From: Ruminococcus sp. JC304
GTDB taxonomy: Bacteria; Bacillota; Clostridia; Lachnospirales; Lachnospiraceae
DNA length: 64,000 bases
NCBI GenBank assembly: GCA_000285855.2
Contig: HE978651.1
Span: 764,689-828,688 of the forward strand
Reading direction: 5' to 3'
Below are positions 56,266 to 63,619 of the stretch, piece by piece. The position numbers and the translations under genes are program-made. Positions within the stretch are counted from its first letter, which is position 1. The number at the start of each line of letters is the position of its first letter. Below the pieces are notes generated by a model. The model worked only from the letters and a program-made list of their open reading frames with translations. It did no database searches and had not been told where the DNA came from.

Positions 56266-57213
56266 ATGCGTTATTTAAATGAATTACATGAAGGTGACAG
56301 AATCAGTGGAATATATCTGTGTAAGCAGAAGCAGTCAGCAATGACTAAGAACGGAAAACCATATGAGAACATAATTTTACAGGACAAAACAGGTGTGCTG
56401 GATGGCAAGATCTGGGATCCAAATTCTCTGGGAATTGACGATTTCGATGCCCTGGATTATATTGATGTTGTAGGAGATGTGACCAGCTTTGCAGGGGCTA
56501 TGCAGCTGAATATCAAGCGTGTGCGCAAGGCAGCTGAAGATGAGTACGACCCGGCAGATTATCTTCCTGTAAGTGAGAACAGCACAGATGATATGTACAG
56601 CCAGCTGAGAGCATTTATTGACAGTGTGGAGAATCATTATCTGTCTGCACTTCTGAAGAAACTATTTGTGGAAGATGAAGTTTTTGTGAAAGCATTTGAA
56701 GGACATTCTGCAGCGAAGACAGTACATCACGGATTTATCGGTGGTCTGATGGAGCATACTTTGGGAGTGACCAGACTCTGCGATTATATGTCAAAGGCAT
56801 ACCCGGTCATCAACAGGGATTTACTGATCACAGCATCACTTCTTCATGATATCGGAAAGACAAAAGAATTATCTGCATTTCCGCTAAATGATTATACAGA
56901 TGAAGGTCAGCTTCTGGGACATATTTATATGGGAGCTCAGATGATCAATGATCTTGCGCGCCAGATACCGGAATTTCCGGAGGTGCTTAAGAATGAACTG
57001 ATCCATTGTATCCTGTCCCATCACGGAGAACTTGAATACGGTTCCCCGAAGAAACCAGCACTGGTGGAGGCTGTAGCCCTCAATCTTGCAGATAATACAG
57101 ATGCAAGAATGGAAACCATTACAGAAATTTTTGCAGCCAACAAGGGCAAGAAAGAATGGCTTGGATATAATAAATTGTTTGAATCCAACTTAAGAAGAAC
57201 AGATGAGGTGTAA
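56266..57213 (+). CDS. YhaM-family 3'-5' exoribonuclease (OB fold plus HD domain)
   Basis: 315 residues from ATG 56266, where GAGAGG/AGAGG lies upstream; the in-frame ATG 56236 has no ribosome site. The N-terminal OB fold (about 1-90) shows GDRISGIYLCKQKQ and NGKPYENIILQDKTGVLDGK. The HD domain (about 145-300) has metal ligands in HHGFIGGLMEHTLGV, SLLHDIGKTKEL (HD), HIYMGAQM and LSHHGELEYGSPKKPAL. YhaM trims RNA 3' ends and cleaves single-stranded DNA in Bacillus. It is followed by rlmD after five bases, so the two are coupled. Confidence 0.92.
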   Translation: MRYLNELHEGDRISGIYLCKQKQSAMTKNGKPYENIILQDKTGVLDGKIWDPNSLGIDDFDALDYIDVVGDVTSFAGAMQLNIKRVRKAAEDEYDPADYLPVSENSTDDMYSQLRAFIDSVENHYLSALLKKLFVEDEVFVKAFEGHSAAKTVHHGFIGGLMEHTLGVTRLCDYMSKAYPVINRDLLITASLLHDIGKTKELSAFPLNDYTDEGQLLGHIYMGAQMINDLARQIPEFPEVLKNELIHCILSHHGELEYGSPKKPALVEAVALNLADNTDARMETITEIFAANKGKKEWLGYNKLFESNLRRTDEV

Positions 57214-57218
57214 TCTTT

Positions 57219-58940
57219 ATGGAATTTCGTAAGAACGATTTTGTTACGTTAGAGATAGAAGATTGCGGAATTGACGGTGAAGGTATCGGAAAAGCCGATG
57301 GCTTCACCGTTTTTGTCAAGGACGCAGTAATCGGTGATACAGTAACAGCCAAAATTATCAAGGCAAAGAAAAATTATGGTTACGGCCGTCTTATGGAGGT
57401 GCTGAAGCCATCTCCGTACAGAGTTGAGCCCAAGTGCGAATTTGCCCGTCAGTGTGGCGGATGCCAGCTTCAGGCACTTTCCTATGACCAGCAGCTTATA
57501 TTTAAGACAAATAAGGTGAAGGGTCATCTGGAACGGATCGGCGGCTTTACAGATATCCCCATGGAGCCGATCATTGGCATGGATGAACTTTTTCATTACA
57601 GAAATAAGGCACAGTTTCCTGTAGGCAGAAATAAAGAGGGAAAAATCGTTACAGGTTTCTATGCAGGAAGAACGCACAATATTATTGAGAACCGTGATTG
57701 TGCACTTGGTGTAGCTGAGAATAAAGAAGTTCTGGATCGTGTAATCGCACATATGGAGAAATACGGGATTGAGCCATACAATGAAGCAACAGGTAAGGGA
57801 CTGGTGCGTCATGTCCTGATCCGTTACGGATACTTCACAAAAGAAGTGATGGTCTGTCTGATCCTGAACGGAAATAAGATCCCGAAAGAGGAGCAGCTTG
57901 TAAAATCTCTGTGTGAGATTCCGGGAATGACAAGCATCACCATCAATGTAAATAAGAAACACAGTAATGTAATCCTTGGTGAGGAAATCCGCCTGCTCTG
58001 GGGCCAGGAATATATCACAGACAGGATCGGAGATATTTCCTACCAGATTTCTCCTCTGTCTTTCTATCAGGTAAATCCTATGCAGACCCAGAAGCTTTAT
58101 GCAAAGGCACTGGAATACGCAGATCTTCACGGGGAAGAGACAGTATGGGATCTCTACTGTGGAATCGGAACTATTTCTCTGTTCCTGGCACAGAAAGCAA
58201 AATTTGTCCGTGGTGTGGAAATTGTTCCTGCAGCTATAGAGAATGCGAAAGAAAATGCGAAACTTAATGGTTTGGAGAATACAGAGTTCTTTGTGGGTAA
58301 GGCAGAAGAAGTTCTGCCGAGAGAGTATAAGAAAAATGGCGTTTATGCAGATGTTATCGTTGTAGACCCGCCAAGAAAAGGCTGTGATGAAACCCTGCTG
58401 GAGACCATGATCGAGATGAACCCGGAGAGGATTGTGTATGTAAGCTGCGACAGTGCTACGTTGGCAAGGGATCTGAAGTATCTGTGTGAGAGGGGATATG
58501 AGCTTAGAAAAGTATGCCCGGTTGATCAATTTGGGATGACTGTTCACGTGGAGACGGTTGTTCTTTTGTCCCAACATCGAGACAAGAGTACTTGTCTCGA
58601 TGAACGCGGCAGTCGGCAAATCGAGATGCAAGCATCTCGGCTTGCCTCGTTGCTCGCACAAAAACCAGATGATACGATAGAGATCGACTTAGACTTAGAT
58701 GAACTGGATGCAACCAGTGCAGAGGCGAAAGCGACCTATCAGGAAATCAAAGATTATGTGCTGAAAGAATTTGGCTTGAAGGTTTCAAATTTATATATTT
58801 CTCAAATCAAAAGGAAATGTGGAATCGAAGTAGGAGAGAACTATAATCTGCCAAAGACAGAAAATCCAAAAGTGCCACAGTGTCCGAAAGAGAAAGAAGA
58901 TGCTATCAAGGCTGCCCTGAAATATTTTGCGATGATCTAA
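57219..58940 (+). CDS. 23S rRNA (uracil-5)-methyltransferase RlmD/RlmCD with an in-frame palindromic insertion
   Basis: 573 residues. N-terminal TRAM domain (about 1-60), [4Fe-4S] cysteines in CEFARQCGGCQLQALSYDQQ, SAM-binding VWDLYCGIGTISLFLAQKAK, catalytic VVDPPRKGCDETLLE and the cysteine in VYVSCDSATLARDL. The methyltransferase normally ends near MTVHVETVVLLS (about 450). Next comes an 87-bp segment (58575-58661, 29 codons) made of two DNA hairpins and bounded by CAA on both sides, then a C-terminal domain (DDTIEIDLDLDELDATSAEA to KAALKYFAMI) that occurs fused to clostridial RlmD proteins. Reading frame is kept. Methylates U747/U1939-type positions. Confidence 0.9.
   Translation: MEFRKNDFVTLEIEDCGIDGEGIGKADGFTVFVKDAVIGDTVTAKIIKAKKNYGYGRLMEVLKPSPYRVEPKCEFARQCGGCQLQALSYDQQLIFKTNKVKGHLERIGGFTDIPMEPIIGMDELFHYRNKAQFPVGRNKEGKIVTGFYAGRTHNIIENRDCALGVAENKEVLDRVIAHMEKYGIEPYNEATGKGLVRHVLIRYGYFTKEVMVCLILNGNKIPKEEQLVKSLCEIPGMTSITINVNKKHSNVILGEEIRLLWGQEYITDRIGDISYQISPLSFYQVNPMQTQKLYAKALEYADLHGEETVWDLYCGIGTISLFLAQKAKFVRGVEIVPAAIENAKENAKLNGLENTEFFVGKAEEVLPREYKKNGVYADVIVVDPPRKGCDETLLETMIEMNPERIVYVSCDSATLARDLKYLCERGYELRKVCPVDQFGMTVHVETVVLLSQHRDKSTCLDERGSRQIEMQASRLASLLAQKPDDTIEIDLDLDELDATSAEAKATYQEIKDYVLKEFGLKVSNLYISQIKRKCGIEVGENYNLPKTENPKVPQCPKEKEDAIKAALKYFAMI
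58575..58661 (+). repeat. Palindromic element inserted in frame within rlmD
   Basis: Hairpin 1: CATCGAGACAAG-AGTA-CTTGTCTCGATG (58575-58602), 12 perfect pairs. Hairpin 2: GGCAAATCGAGATGC-AA-GCATCTCGGCTTGCC (58615-58646) extended by GCGGCA/TGCTCGC outer arms to 58606-58657. The segment is exactly 29 codons without a stop and lies between LLSQ and LLAQ, each ending in a CAA codon. Confidence 0.75.
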
Positions 58941-58971
58941 GGATATCGCTGATTTCAAGGAGGAATAACAC

Positions 58972-59343
58972 ATGAAAAGCACATTTGAAAAAATGGGTGG
59001 AACCTACACACTGGGAGCAGACGGAATTTACTATCCGAATCTTGTCAGTACAGATGAAGAACCGCATTATGGAAAATATGGAATGCTGCGGAAAACGTAT
59101 CTGAAAGAGCATCGTCCGGCAATGTATTCTCTGTATATGTTGGAAGACAGATTGACAAAACATCTGAATGCTGTGGATGATGAAGCACAGGAGAGGATGG
59201 GTATTCTGGTGCGTCAGATGATGGAGAAGAAAGGCGTTACGGAAGAATTGAAAGCTCGTGATCAGATGGTGTGGGTTGGAGTTGTAAATAACATCCGGAA
59301 TGCAGCAGAAGAGATTGTGTTAAAAGAATTGATTTATAGGTAG
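58972..59343 (+). CDS. tnpV: TnpV-family transposon protein
   Basis: 123 residues, AAGGAGG before ATG 58972. The sequence (EEPHYGKYGMLRKTYLKEHR, MYSLYMLEDRLTKHLN, QMMEKKGVTEELKARDQMVW, NNIRNAAEEIVLKELIYR) matches TnpV, a small protein carried by Tn4451-type and other clostridial elements; its role in transposition is not clear. No integrase or resolvase is beside it, so the parent element appears decayed. It marks the left edge of an AT-rich accessory patch. Confidence 0.85.
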   Translation: MKSTFEKMGGTYTLGADGIYYPNLVSTDEEPHYGKYGMLRKTYLKEHRPAMYSLYMLEDRLTKHLNAVDDEAQERMGILVRQMMEKKGVTEELKARDQMVWVGVVNNIRNAAEEIVLKELIYR

Positions 59344-59352
59344 TAGAATAAG

Positions 59353-59395
59353 AGCTGAACAAGTAGGACGAAAAATCCTGTTTGTTCAGCTTTTA
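59353..59395 (+). terminator. Terminator after tnpV
   Basis: AGCTGAACAA pairs with TTGTTCAGCT, with an inner AGGA/TCCT stem, then TTTAT. The remaining 59396-59667 is AT-rich and shows no gene. Confidence 0.75.
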
Positions 59396-59667
59396 TGTTT
59401 ATAAGGGGTCAAAGAAGAAGCAAATTACAATTCTATAGCAAGTGATCTTTTCTAAGTTTCGGAAGGCTGGTTTTTTTCGTCATAGTTATAAGTTGCCGAT
59501 TTAATTATTCCATAGTATGGCTTAAAAAATATTCGAATATAACTTTATAGAAATAATCATGATGAGGAGATTATTTGATGAATTATGTGCTAATATTCTG
59601 CAATTCTACTGCTAGTCGATTGATTTATGCACGCTCTCATTATAATATGTGTGCAGGAGGTGGATAT

Positions 59668-60429
59668 ATGTATCAGATTAGTAATGAAAAATTTGGTTTA
59701 TTTGTAACCGAATTAAGAAAGGAAAAGAATTTAACTCAAAAGGATTTGGCTGAAAAATTATATGTATCAGATAAAACAGTTAGCAAATGGGAACGTGGTC
59801 TTAGTATGCCCAATGTCGTATTACTCATACCAATAGCTGATATATTAGATGTTACCGTTACAGAATTGTTACGTGGAGAAAAAATAGATACACAGAAAAA
59901 TATTGATACAAAAGAAGTCGAGGAATTGGTAGTAGGCTCTCTCGATATGGCTGTTAGGAATTCTATTCATCAGCATAGAAAAAACTGGATATTAGCATAT
60001 TTGCTATGCTTTTTAATATCTATTACAGAAATTATTATGTTAGTCGTATCTGGGAATTCAATAGCTGAGATGAAAGCTGATATATTGCTGGTTACAGGGT
60101 TAATGCTTTTATTTGGTGCATGGTTTTGTTTCTTTGCCAAAGACATATTACCAACATATTATGATGCAAACAAGATAAATTATGTTTCACAAGGAATTTT
60201 TAGAATACATCTAGTTGGTTTATCCTTTAACAACGGAAATTGGATGTACATCTGCACAACTTTAAAAATATGGACACTTGCAACGGTTGTTCTATATCCT
60301 CTTGCAGGTATTATAATAATCAATTGTTTCAATATAGCTTTATGGGATATTTCGAATAAAATTTTCTTAATTATGATATTAGGTGGTATGGTAATTTCGA
60401 TTTACATTATCGGGAAAAAATACGAATAA
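59668..60429 (+). CDS. Xre regulator fused to a multi-pass membrane domain
   Basis: 253 residues from ATG 59668 behind GGAGGTGG; the longer start at 59575 is unlikely. Residues 1-70 are a helix-turn-helix (LRKEKNLTQKDLAEKLYVSD then KTVSKWERGLSMPNV). The rest has four to five hydrophobic segments (WILAYLLCFLISITEIIMLV; ADILLVTGLMLLFGAWFCFF; LKIWTLATVVLYPLAGIIII; IFLIMILGGMVISIYII) with a KDILPTYYDANKINYVSQGI motif between them, resembling SdpI-like HTH-membrane proteins of clostridia. The coding region is clearly AT-richer than its neighbours, and flanking TnpV sequences suggest transfer. Perhaps a membrane-tethered regulator for antimicrobial response. Confidence 0.8.
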   Translation: MYQISNEKFGLFVTELRKEKNLTQKDLAEKLYVSDKTVSKWERGLSMPNVVLLIPIADILDVTVTELLRGEKIDTQKNIDTKEVEELVVGSLDMAVRNSIHQHRKNWILAYLLCFLISITEIIMLVVSGNSIAEMKADILLVTGLMLLFGAWFCFFAKDILPTYYDANKINYVSQGIFRIHLVGLSFNNGNWMYICTTLKIWTLATVVLYPLAGIIIINCFNIALWDISNKIFLIMILGGMVISIYIIGKKYE

Positions 60430-60479
60430 TTAAATTACCTGTTATCGTTGTGGATAGTACTAATTTACAACATTCTTCA

Positions 60480-60536
60480 TGGGAAATATGGAATGATGCA
60501 GAAGAGGTTGTGTTAAGAGAATTAGTGTACATTTAA
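60480..60536 (+). pseudogene. Deletion-derived tnpV remnant
   Basis: HGKYGM in one frame (60478 on) matches the TnpV N-terminal region, while DAEEVVLRELVY in another frame to TAA 60536 matches its C-terminus (AAEEIVLKELIY). The switch occurs at GGAATG, a sequence that also occurs at both corresponding places in the intact tnpV, so about 210 bases were lost between short repeats. Confidence 0.7.
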
Positions 60537-60712
60537 AACGTGGAAAGCTCCTTCGAGGCTTTTTGCTGATTATAAAGAAAGTATATAGAAAATGCATTAA
60601 TCATATGGTATGATTTGAACAAAAGATAGAATCTTATGAAGTAAGAAGAATATTTTTGAGGAACGCAACTTAGAAGTTTCTGAATTAAGTTAATTGTGCC
60701 ATATGGCTTGAT
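60537..60712. other. Non-coding gap before the yjdF leader
   Basis: No gene. A small AAAGC-TCC-TTCG-AG-GCTTTTT hairpin (about 60543-60563) could terminate the upstream transcript. The rest is AT-rich with no recognised signal. Confidence 0.4.
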
Positions 60713-60718
60713 TATAAA
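60690..60718 (+). promoter_or_regulatory. Promoter for the yjdF transcript
   Basis: TTAATT (60690-60695), 17-base spacer, TATAAA (60713-60718). The spacer contains the palindrome GCCATATGGC. The riboswitch follows directly. Confidence 0.5.
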
Positions 60719-60721
60719 AGC

Positions 60722-60855
60722 AAAGATAAAAACGCAACGTACATCTTTGATGTGCCAGAGCCGGTAGGTAGCCCGGCCGTCCTATATAAATAGGGTAAGT
60801 AACCTGCCCCTCCGGGTTGTCCATTCTTTGTTCAATCAATTTTAGGAGGGATTCT
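60722..60855 (+). ncRNA. yjdF-motif (azaaromatic) riboswitch
   Basis: The leader contains AAAAACGCAACG, GCCGGTAGGTAGCCCGGCC (60769-60787) and GGTAAGTAACCTGCCCCTCC (60795-60814). GGTAGGT and ACCTGCC are complementary, and CCTAT-ATAA-ATAGG forms a separate hairpin. This layout in front of a yjdF gene matches the yjdF riboswitch class, which binds azaaromatic heterocycles and turns on translation. The ribosome site AGGAGGG lies at its 3' border. Confidence 0.8.
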
Positions 60856-60856
60856 T

Positions 60857-61273
60857 ATGGACAAAGTAAATGGAAAGCTTACAGTATTTTTTGAGGAGCC
60901 GTTTTGGGTGGGGATCTTTGAACGCATCGAAGATGGTAAACTATCTGCGGCAAAGGTAACATTTGGTGCAGAGCCAAAAGATTGTGAAGTACAGGAATAT
61001 ATTCAAAAGTGGTACTTCAGTTTGAAATTCAGTCCGGTTGTTGAAACTGTTGTAAAGGATATCAAAAGAAATCCGAAACGGATGCAGCGGGAAGCAAAGA
61101 AGCAGATGCTGGAAATAGGCATTGGTACAAAATCGCAACAGGCGTTGAAATTACAGCAGGAACAGAACAAGCAGGAACGCAAAGAGAAAAGCCGCAAGAG
61201 AAAAGAGGCAGAAGAGCAGCGAATGTTTGAACTGAAACGGCGCAAGAAAAGAGAAAAGCATAAGGGACATTAA
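60857..61273 (+). CDS. yjdF: YjdF-family protein
   Basis: 138 residues, AGGAGGG before ATG 60857. The opening GKLTVFFEEPFWVGIFERIE and VTFGAEPKDCEVQEYIQKWY, then the very basic C-terminal tail (about 85-138; KRMQREAKKQML, KQERKEKSRKRKEAEEQ, ELKRRKKREKHKGH), define the family. It is expressed under a riboswitch for azaaromatic compounds, so a role in tolerance to such molecules is assumed; the activity is unknown. The charged helical tail suggests RNA or ribosome contact. Confidence 0.9.
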   Translation: MDKVNGKLTVFFEEPFWVGIFERIEDGKLSAAKVTFGAEPKDCEVQEYIQKWYFSLKFSPVVETVVKDIKRNPKRMQREAKKQMLEIGIGTKSQQALKLQQEQNKQERKEKSRKRKEAEEQRMFELKRRKKREKHKGH

Positions 61274-61334
61274 AGTCCCTTGGGCTTTTACTCAAATCGA
61301 AAAGTGTTGAATAAAGATTTCGGGAGGTGTTTCT

Positions 61335-61715
61335 ATGAAGAAAAAAGTACTTGCAATTATGTTAGTTGCCGTATCAATCATGTTGATTTCAGCGTGCGGA
61401 AAAAAAGAAAAATTGTACGAAATTCCTGATTTATCGCAGTATAAGACAGATTATGTAGGAGATTCTTCAAATGTTATAAATATTGTAAGCGGTCAAGAGT
61501 ATCCAGAGGGATACTCATATGACAGTATAGAGATACAGTCTGAAACAGAGCCTTATGGATTAACAGTTTTTCTAAAAGATGAGCCGTCGGCAGTCAAACT
61601 TGAAGATGAATTGCAGGTTAATGCAGATATGACATTTGACTTGATTGGTAATTTGGGAACAATTGATTATAAAACAGCAGATAGCAAAGAAATTATTGTA
61701 TCATATGAACGGTGA
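61335..61715 (+). CDS. DUF4825-type lipoprotein
   Basis: 126 residues, GGGAGG before ATG 61335. Signal peptide MKKKVLAIMLVAVSIMLISA followed by the lipobox cysteine C21 (LISAC). The mature part begins KKEKLYEIPDLSQYKTDYVG and DSSNVINIVSGQEYP, matching my recollection of DUF4825, a short extracytoplasmic domain in Firmicutes. Anchored to the outer face of the membrane. Function unknown. It follows yjdF by 61 bases and ends at a terminator. Confidence 0.8.
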   Translation: MKKKVLAIMLVAVSIMLISACGKKEKLYEIPDLSQYKTDYVGDSSNVINIVSGQEYPEGYSYDSIEIQSETEPYGLTVFLKDEPSAVKLEDELQVNADMTFDLIGNLGTIDYKTADSKEIIVSYER

Positions 61716-61759
61716 TATATTTTTAGTCAACTTTTAGACAATTTGAAAAGCAGAATATA

Positions 61760-61797
61760 AAAAGGCGTATGGAAGTTTTAAATCCATACGCTTTTTT
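61760..61797 (+). terminator. Terminator after the lipoprotein gene
   Basis: AAAGGCGTATGG pairs with CCATACGCTTT (one bulge), followed by further T. Confidence 0.85.
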
Positions 61798-61812
61798 GAA
61801 AAAAACTCATTT

Positions 61813-61950
61813 TTGAACAAGAGATTTGTAAGAACATATTATCTATTCAAAGACGGTTACAATTCCATATCATGTGAAGATCGAATCAAAATGTCACTTG
61901 GTGGAATGAGCCCACTTGAGTATAGACGTAGTCTAGGAATAGCAACTTAG
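61813..61950 (+). pseudogene. IS3-family transposase C-terminal remnant
   Basis: 45 codons open to a TAG at 61948: YYLFKDGYNSISCEDRIKMS then LGGMSPLEYRRSLGIAT. The ending LGGMSPxEYRRSLG is typical of IS3-family OrfB. No start, catalytic DDE region or OrfA is present. The bases after the stop (GTCCAAGAAAACGTCCGCAC, 61950-61969) resemble an IS3 right end. No matching left end is found. Confidence 0.7.
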
Positions 61951-62021
61951 TCCAAGAAAACGTCCGCACCCCCGACTGGGAGACAGCTTTATATTCATAT
62001 GCGGAAAGATAATTAATGATA

Positions 62022-62870
62022 TCATCCTGCATATCTAACTTCCATAAATTGTCTTTCGTTATCAGCAATCGGTGGATTTTCCAGCGCTTTAATCCAGTAG
62101 ATTTCTCCATCGCATTCTAACTGAATATACATCTTTCCGCTTATGAGTGCACATTTAATGATTTTCGTTAATGATCCGGTTTTCAGTGTCGTGTTTACCG
62201 CAGTAGCGCCTGGTCTGGCATATGCCGGAAGATCACTGTTTACTGTGAAATATCGGCTGCTTCCGTCTGTGGAATATATTTCTTTATAGGATCCATATCT
62301 GCTTGTCGGAACAAATTTTCCATTGACATATTTGTAGGTGAAATTAATTGCATTGATACCAAGAGAATAAGAAACGATGCTCTCTGTAATTACAATCTTA
62401 TTTCCATTTAAGTTGGTAACTTCGCCTATGCGATGGTTTCCGTATCCTGCCATAATTTCAGTGAAATCAAGGGCCTTTCTGAACTTTCCGTTTGTGTATT
62501 TTAATAATGCACATACAGGTCCGTCACCATTATCGGCTGGTGCATAGAGATATAAAAACGGCTGTCCGTTTTTCAATGTATAAATATTTGCTATAACATT
62601 ATAAAAACGTGTATTTTTTAATCTGTAAGCTGTTTTTCCATTAACCGATACAGTAAGTGACGTATATGCTTCATCGTCGGTTTGATTGGCTGCTCTGATT
62701 CTGATTTTATCTTTCATTCCATCACCGGTAACATCATATGCTGCGTATGTCCGATTTGCTTTTAATATGACCCCATTTGCCGCTGCTTTTACGGGTCTGG
62801 AAAAAATAATTACAAAACCAATTGCCAGAAACATGGTAAGCACAGAAATAAAACTAATTCTTTTTCTCAT
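62022..62870 (-). CDS. Secreted protein of unknown function
   Basis: 282 residues, AAGGGGG before ATG 62870. A signal peptide (FISVLTMFLAIGFVIIFSRP, cleavage near VKA-AANG) is followed by a beta-rich region with YDVTGDGMKDKIRIRAANQT, a VCBS-like calcium-binding DxTGDGxxD stretch, and similar strands to about 195. A C-terminal SH3-like segment follows (LPAYARPGATAVNTTLKTGS, about 215-270). Similar proteins occur as single secreted copies in Lachnospiraceae. Its 3' end lies just beside the IS3 remnant. No known family named with confidence. Confidence 0.75.
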   Translation of the reverse strand: MRKRISFISVLTMFLAIGFVIIFSRPVKAAANGVILKANRTYAAYDVTGDGMKDKIRIRAANQTDDEAYTSLTVSVNGKTAYRLKNTRFYNVIANIYTLKNGQPFLYLYAPADNGDGPVCALLKYTNGKFRKALDFTEIMAGYGNHRIGEVTNLNGNKIVITESIVSYSLGINAINFTYKYVNGKFVPTSRYGSYKEIYSTDGSSRYFTVNSDLPAYARPGATAVNTTLKTGSLTKIIKCALISGKMYIQLECDGEIYWIKALENPPIADNERQFMEVRYAG

Positions 62871-63076
62871 AAAACATGCCCCCTTTCGTGTAGGAATTGC
62901 TATAATTTTTATATTTTTATTGTATCATTGTATATGTGCAAATTGTATTTTTGAGTTACAAAATCCTAAGATAATTTTATGAGAACCAATCCTCTTCCCG
63001 ATGCATCTAATTAGTGTAAAAGTAAAAAAGTAAACACGTGTAGTAATCCGGCTGGACAAAAGGAGAAGACAAAGTT

Positions 63077-63619
63077 ATGACAAAAGATGTATTTATTAAG
63101 GAGGTTCGGGATGCAGAAGCCATGCTGTATCATATATCAAAGTCCATTCTGAAGAATGACTCTGATTGTGGGGATGCTGTGCAGGAAACAATTCTTAAGG
63201 CATATGAGAAACTTCCCACCTTAAAGAAAGAAAAGTATTTTCGAACATGGATCACAAAGATATTGATCAATGAATGCAATGGGATTCTTCGGAAAAGAAA
63301 AAATGTTATTCCATATGAAGAATATATGGACAATATGAGGCTGACTGAGGAGGACAGATACAGTCATCTGTATATGGCGATTATGGAGCTTCCGGAGGAT
63401 CTGAGGATTTTGGTAACATTGTATTATTTAGAAGGATTCTCACAGAAAGAGATCAGTGAGGCTATGGATATTCCGGAAGGAACGATTAAAAGCAGACTTT
63501 CCCGTGCAAGAGAGTTTTTGAAAGCACAGTTATCCGATGAAGAAGAGAAAAGACCGATGCCTGGGAAAAACAGCAAACTATCAAAGAGAATAACAGGAAA
63601 GGGGAAAATGTCATGTTAG
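63077..63619 (+). CDS. ECF-type RNA polymerase sigma factor
   Basis: 180 residues, AAAGGAG before ATG 63077. Region 2 (LYHISKSILKNDSDCGDAVQ then ETILKAYEKLPTLKKEKYFR followed by TWITKILINECN) and region 4 (MELPEDLRILVTLYYLEGFS then QKEISEAMDIPEGTIKSRLS) are complete. The last 25 residues are basic and variable. It overlaps the following DUF4179 gene, the typical ECF/anti-sigma pair of Lachnospiraceae, where the partner holds the sigma factor at the membrane until an envelope signal arrives. Confidence 0.94.
   Translation: MTKDVFIKEVRDAEAMLYHISKSILKNDSDCGDAVQETILKAYEKLPTLKKEKYFRTWITKILINECNGILRKRKNVIPYEEYMDNMRLTEEDRYSHLYMAIMELPEDLRILVTLYYLEGFSQKEISEAMDIPEGTIKSRLSRAREFLKAQLSDEEEKRPMPGKNSKLSKRITGKGKMSC

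Noticed and set aside
57249-58661. A 470-codon open frame on the minus strand
   Set aside because: Antisense to rlmD, which carries all catalytic motifs. No start signal or family resemblance.
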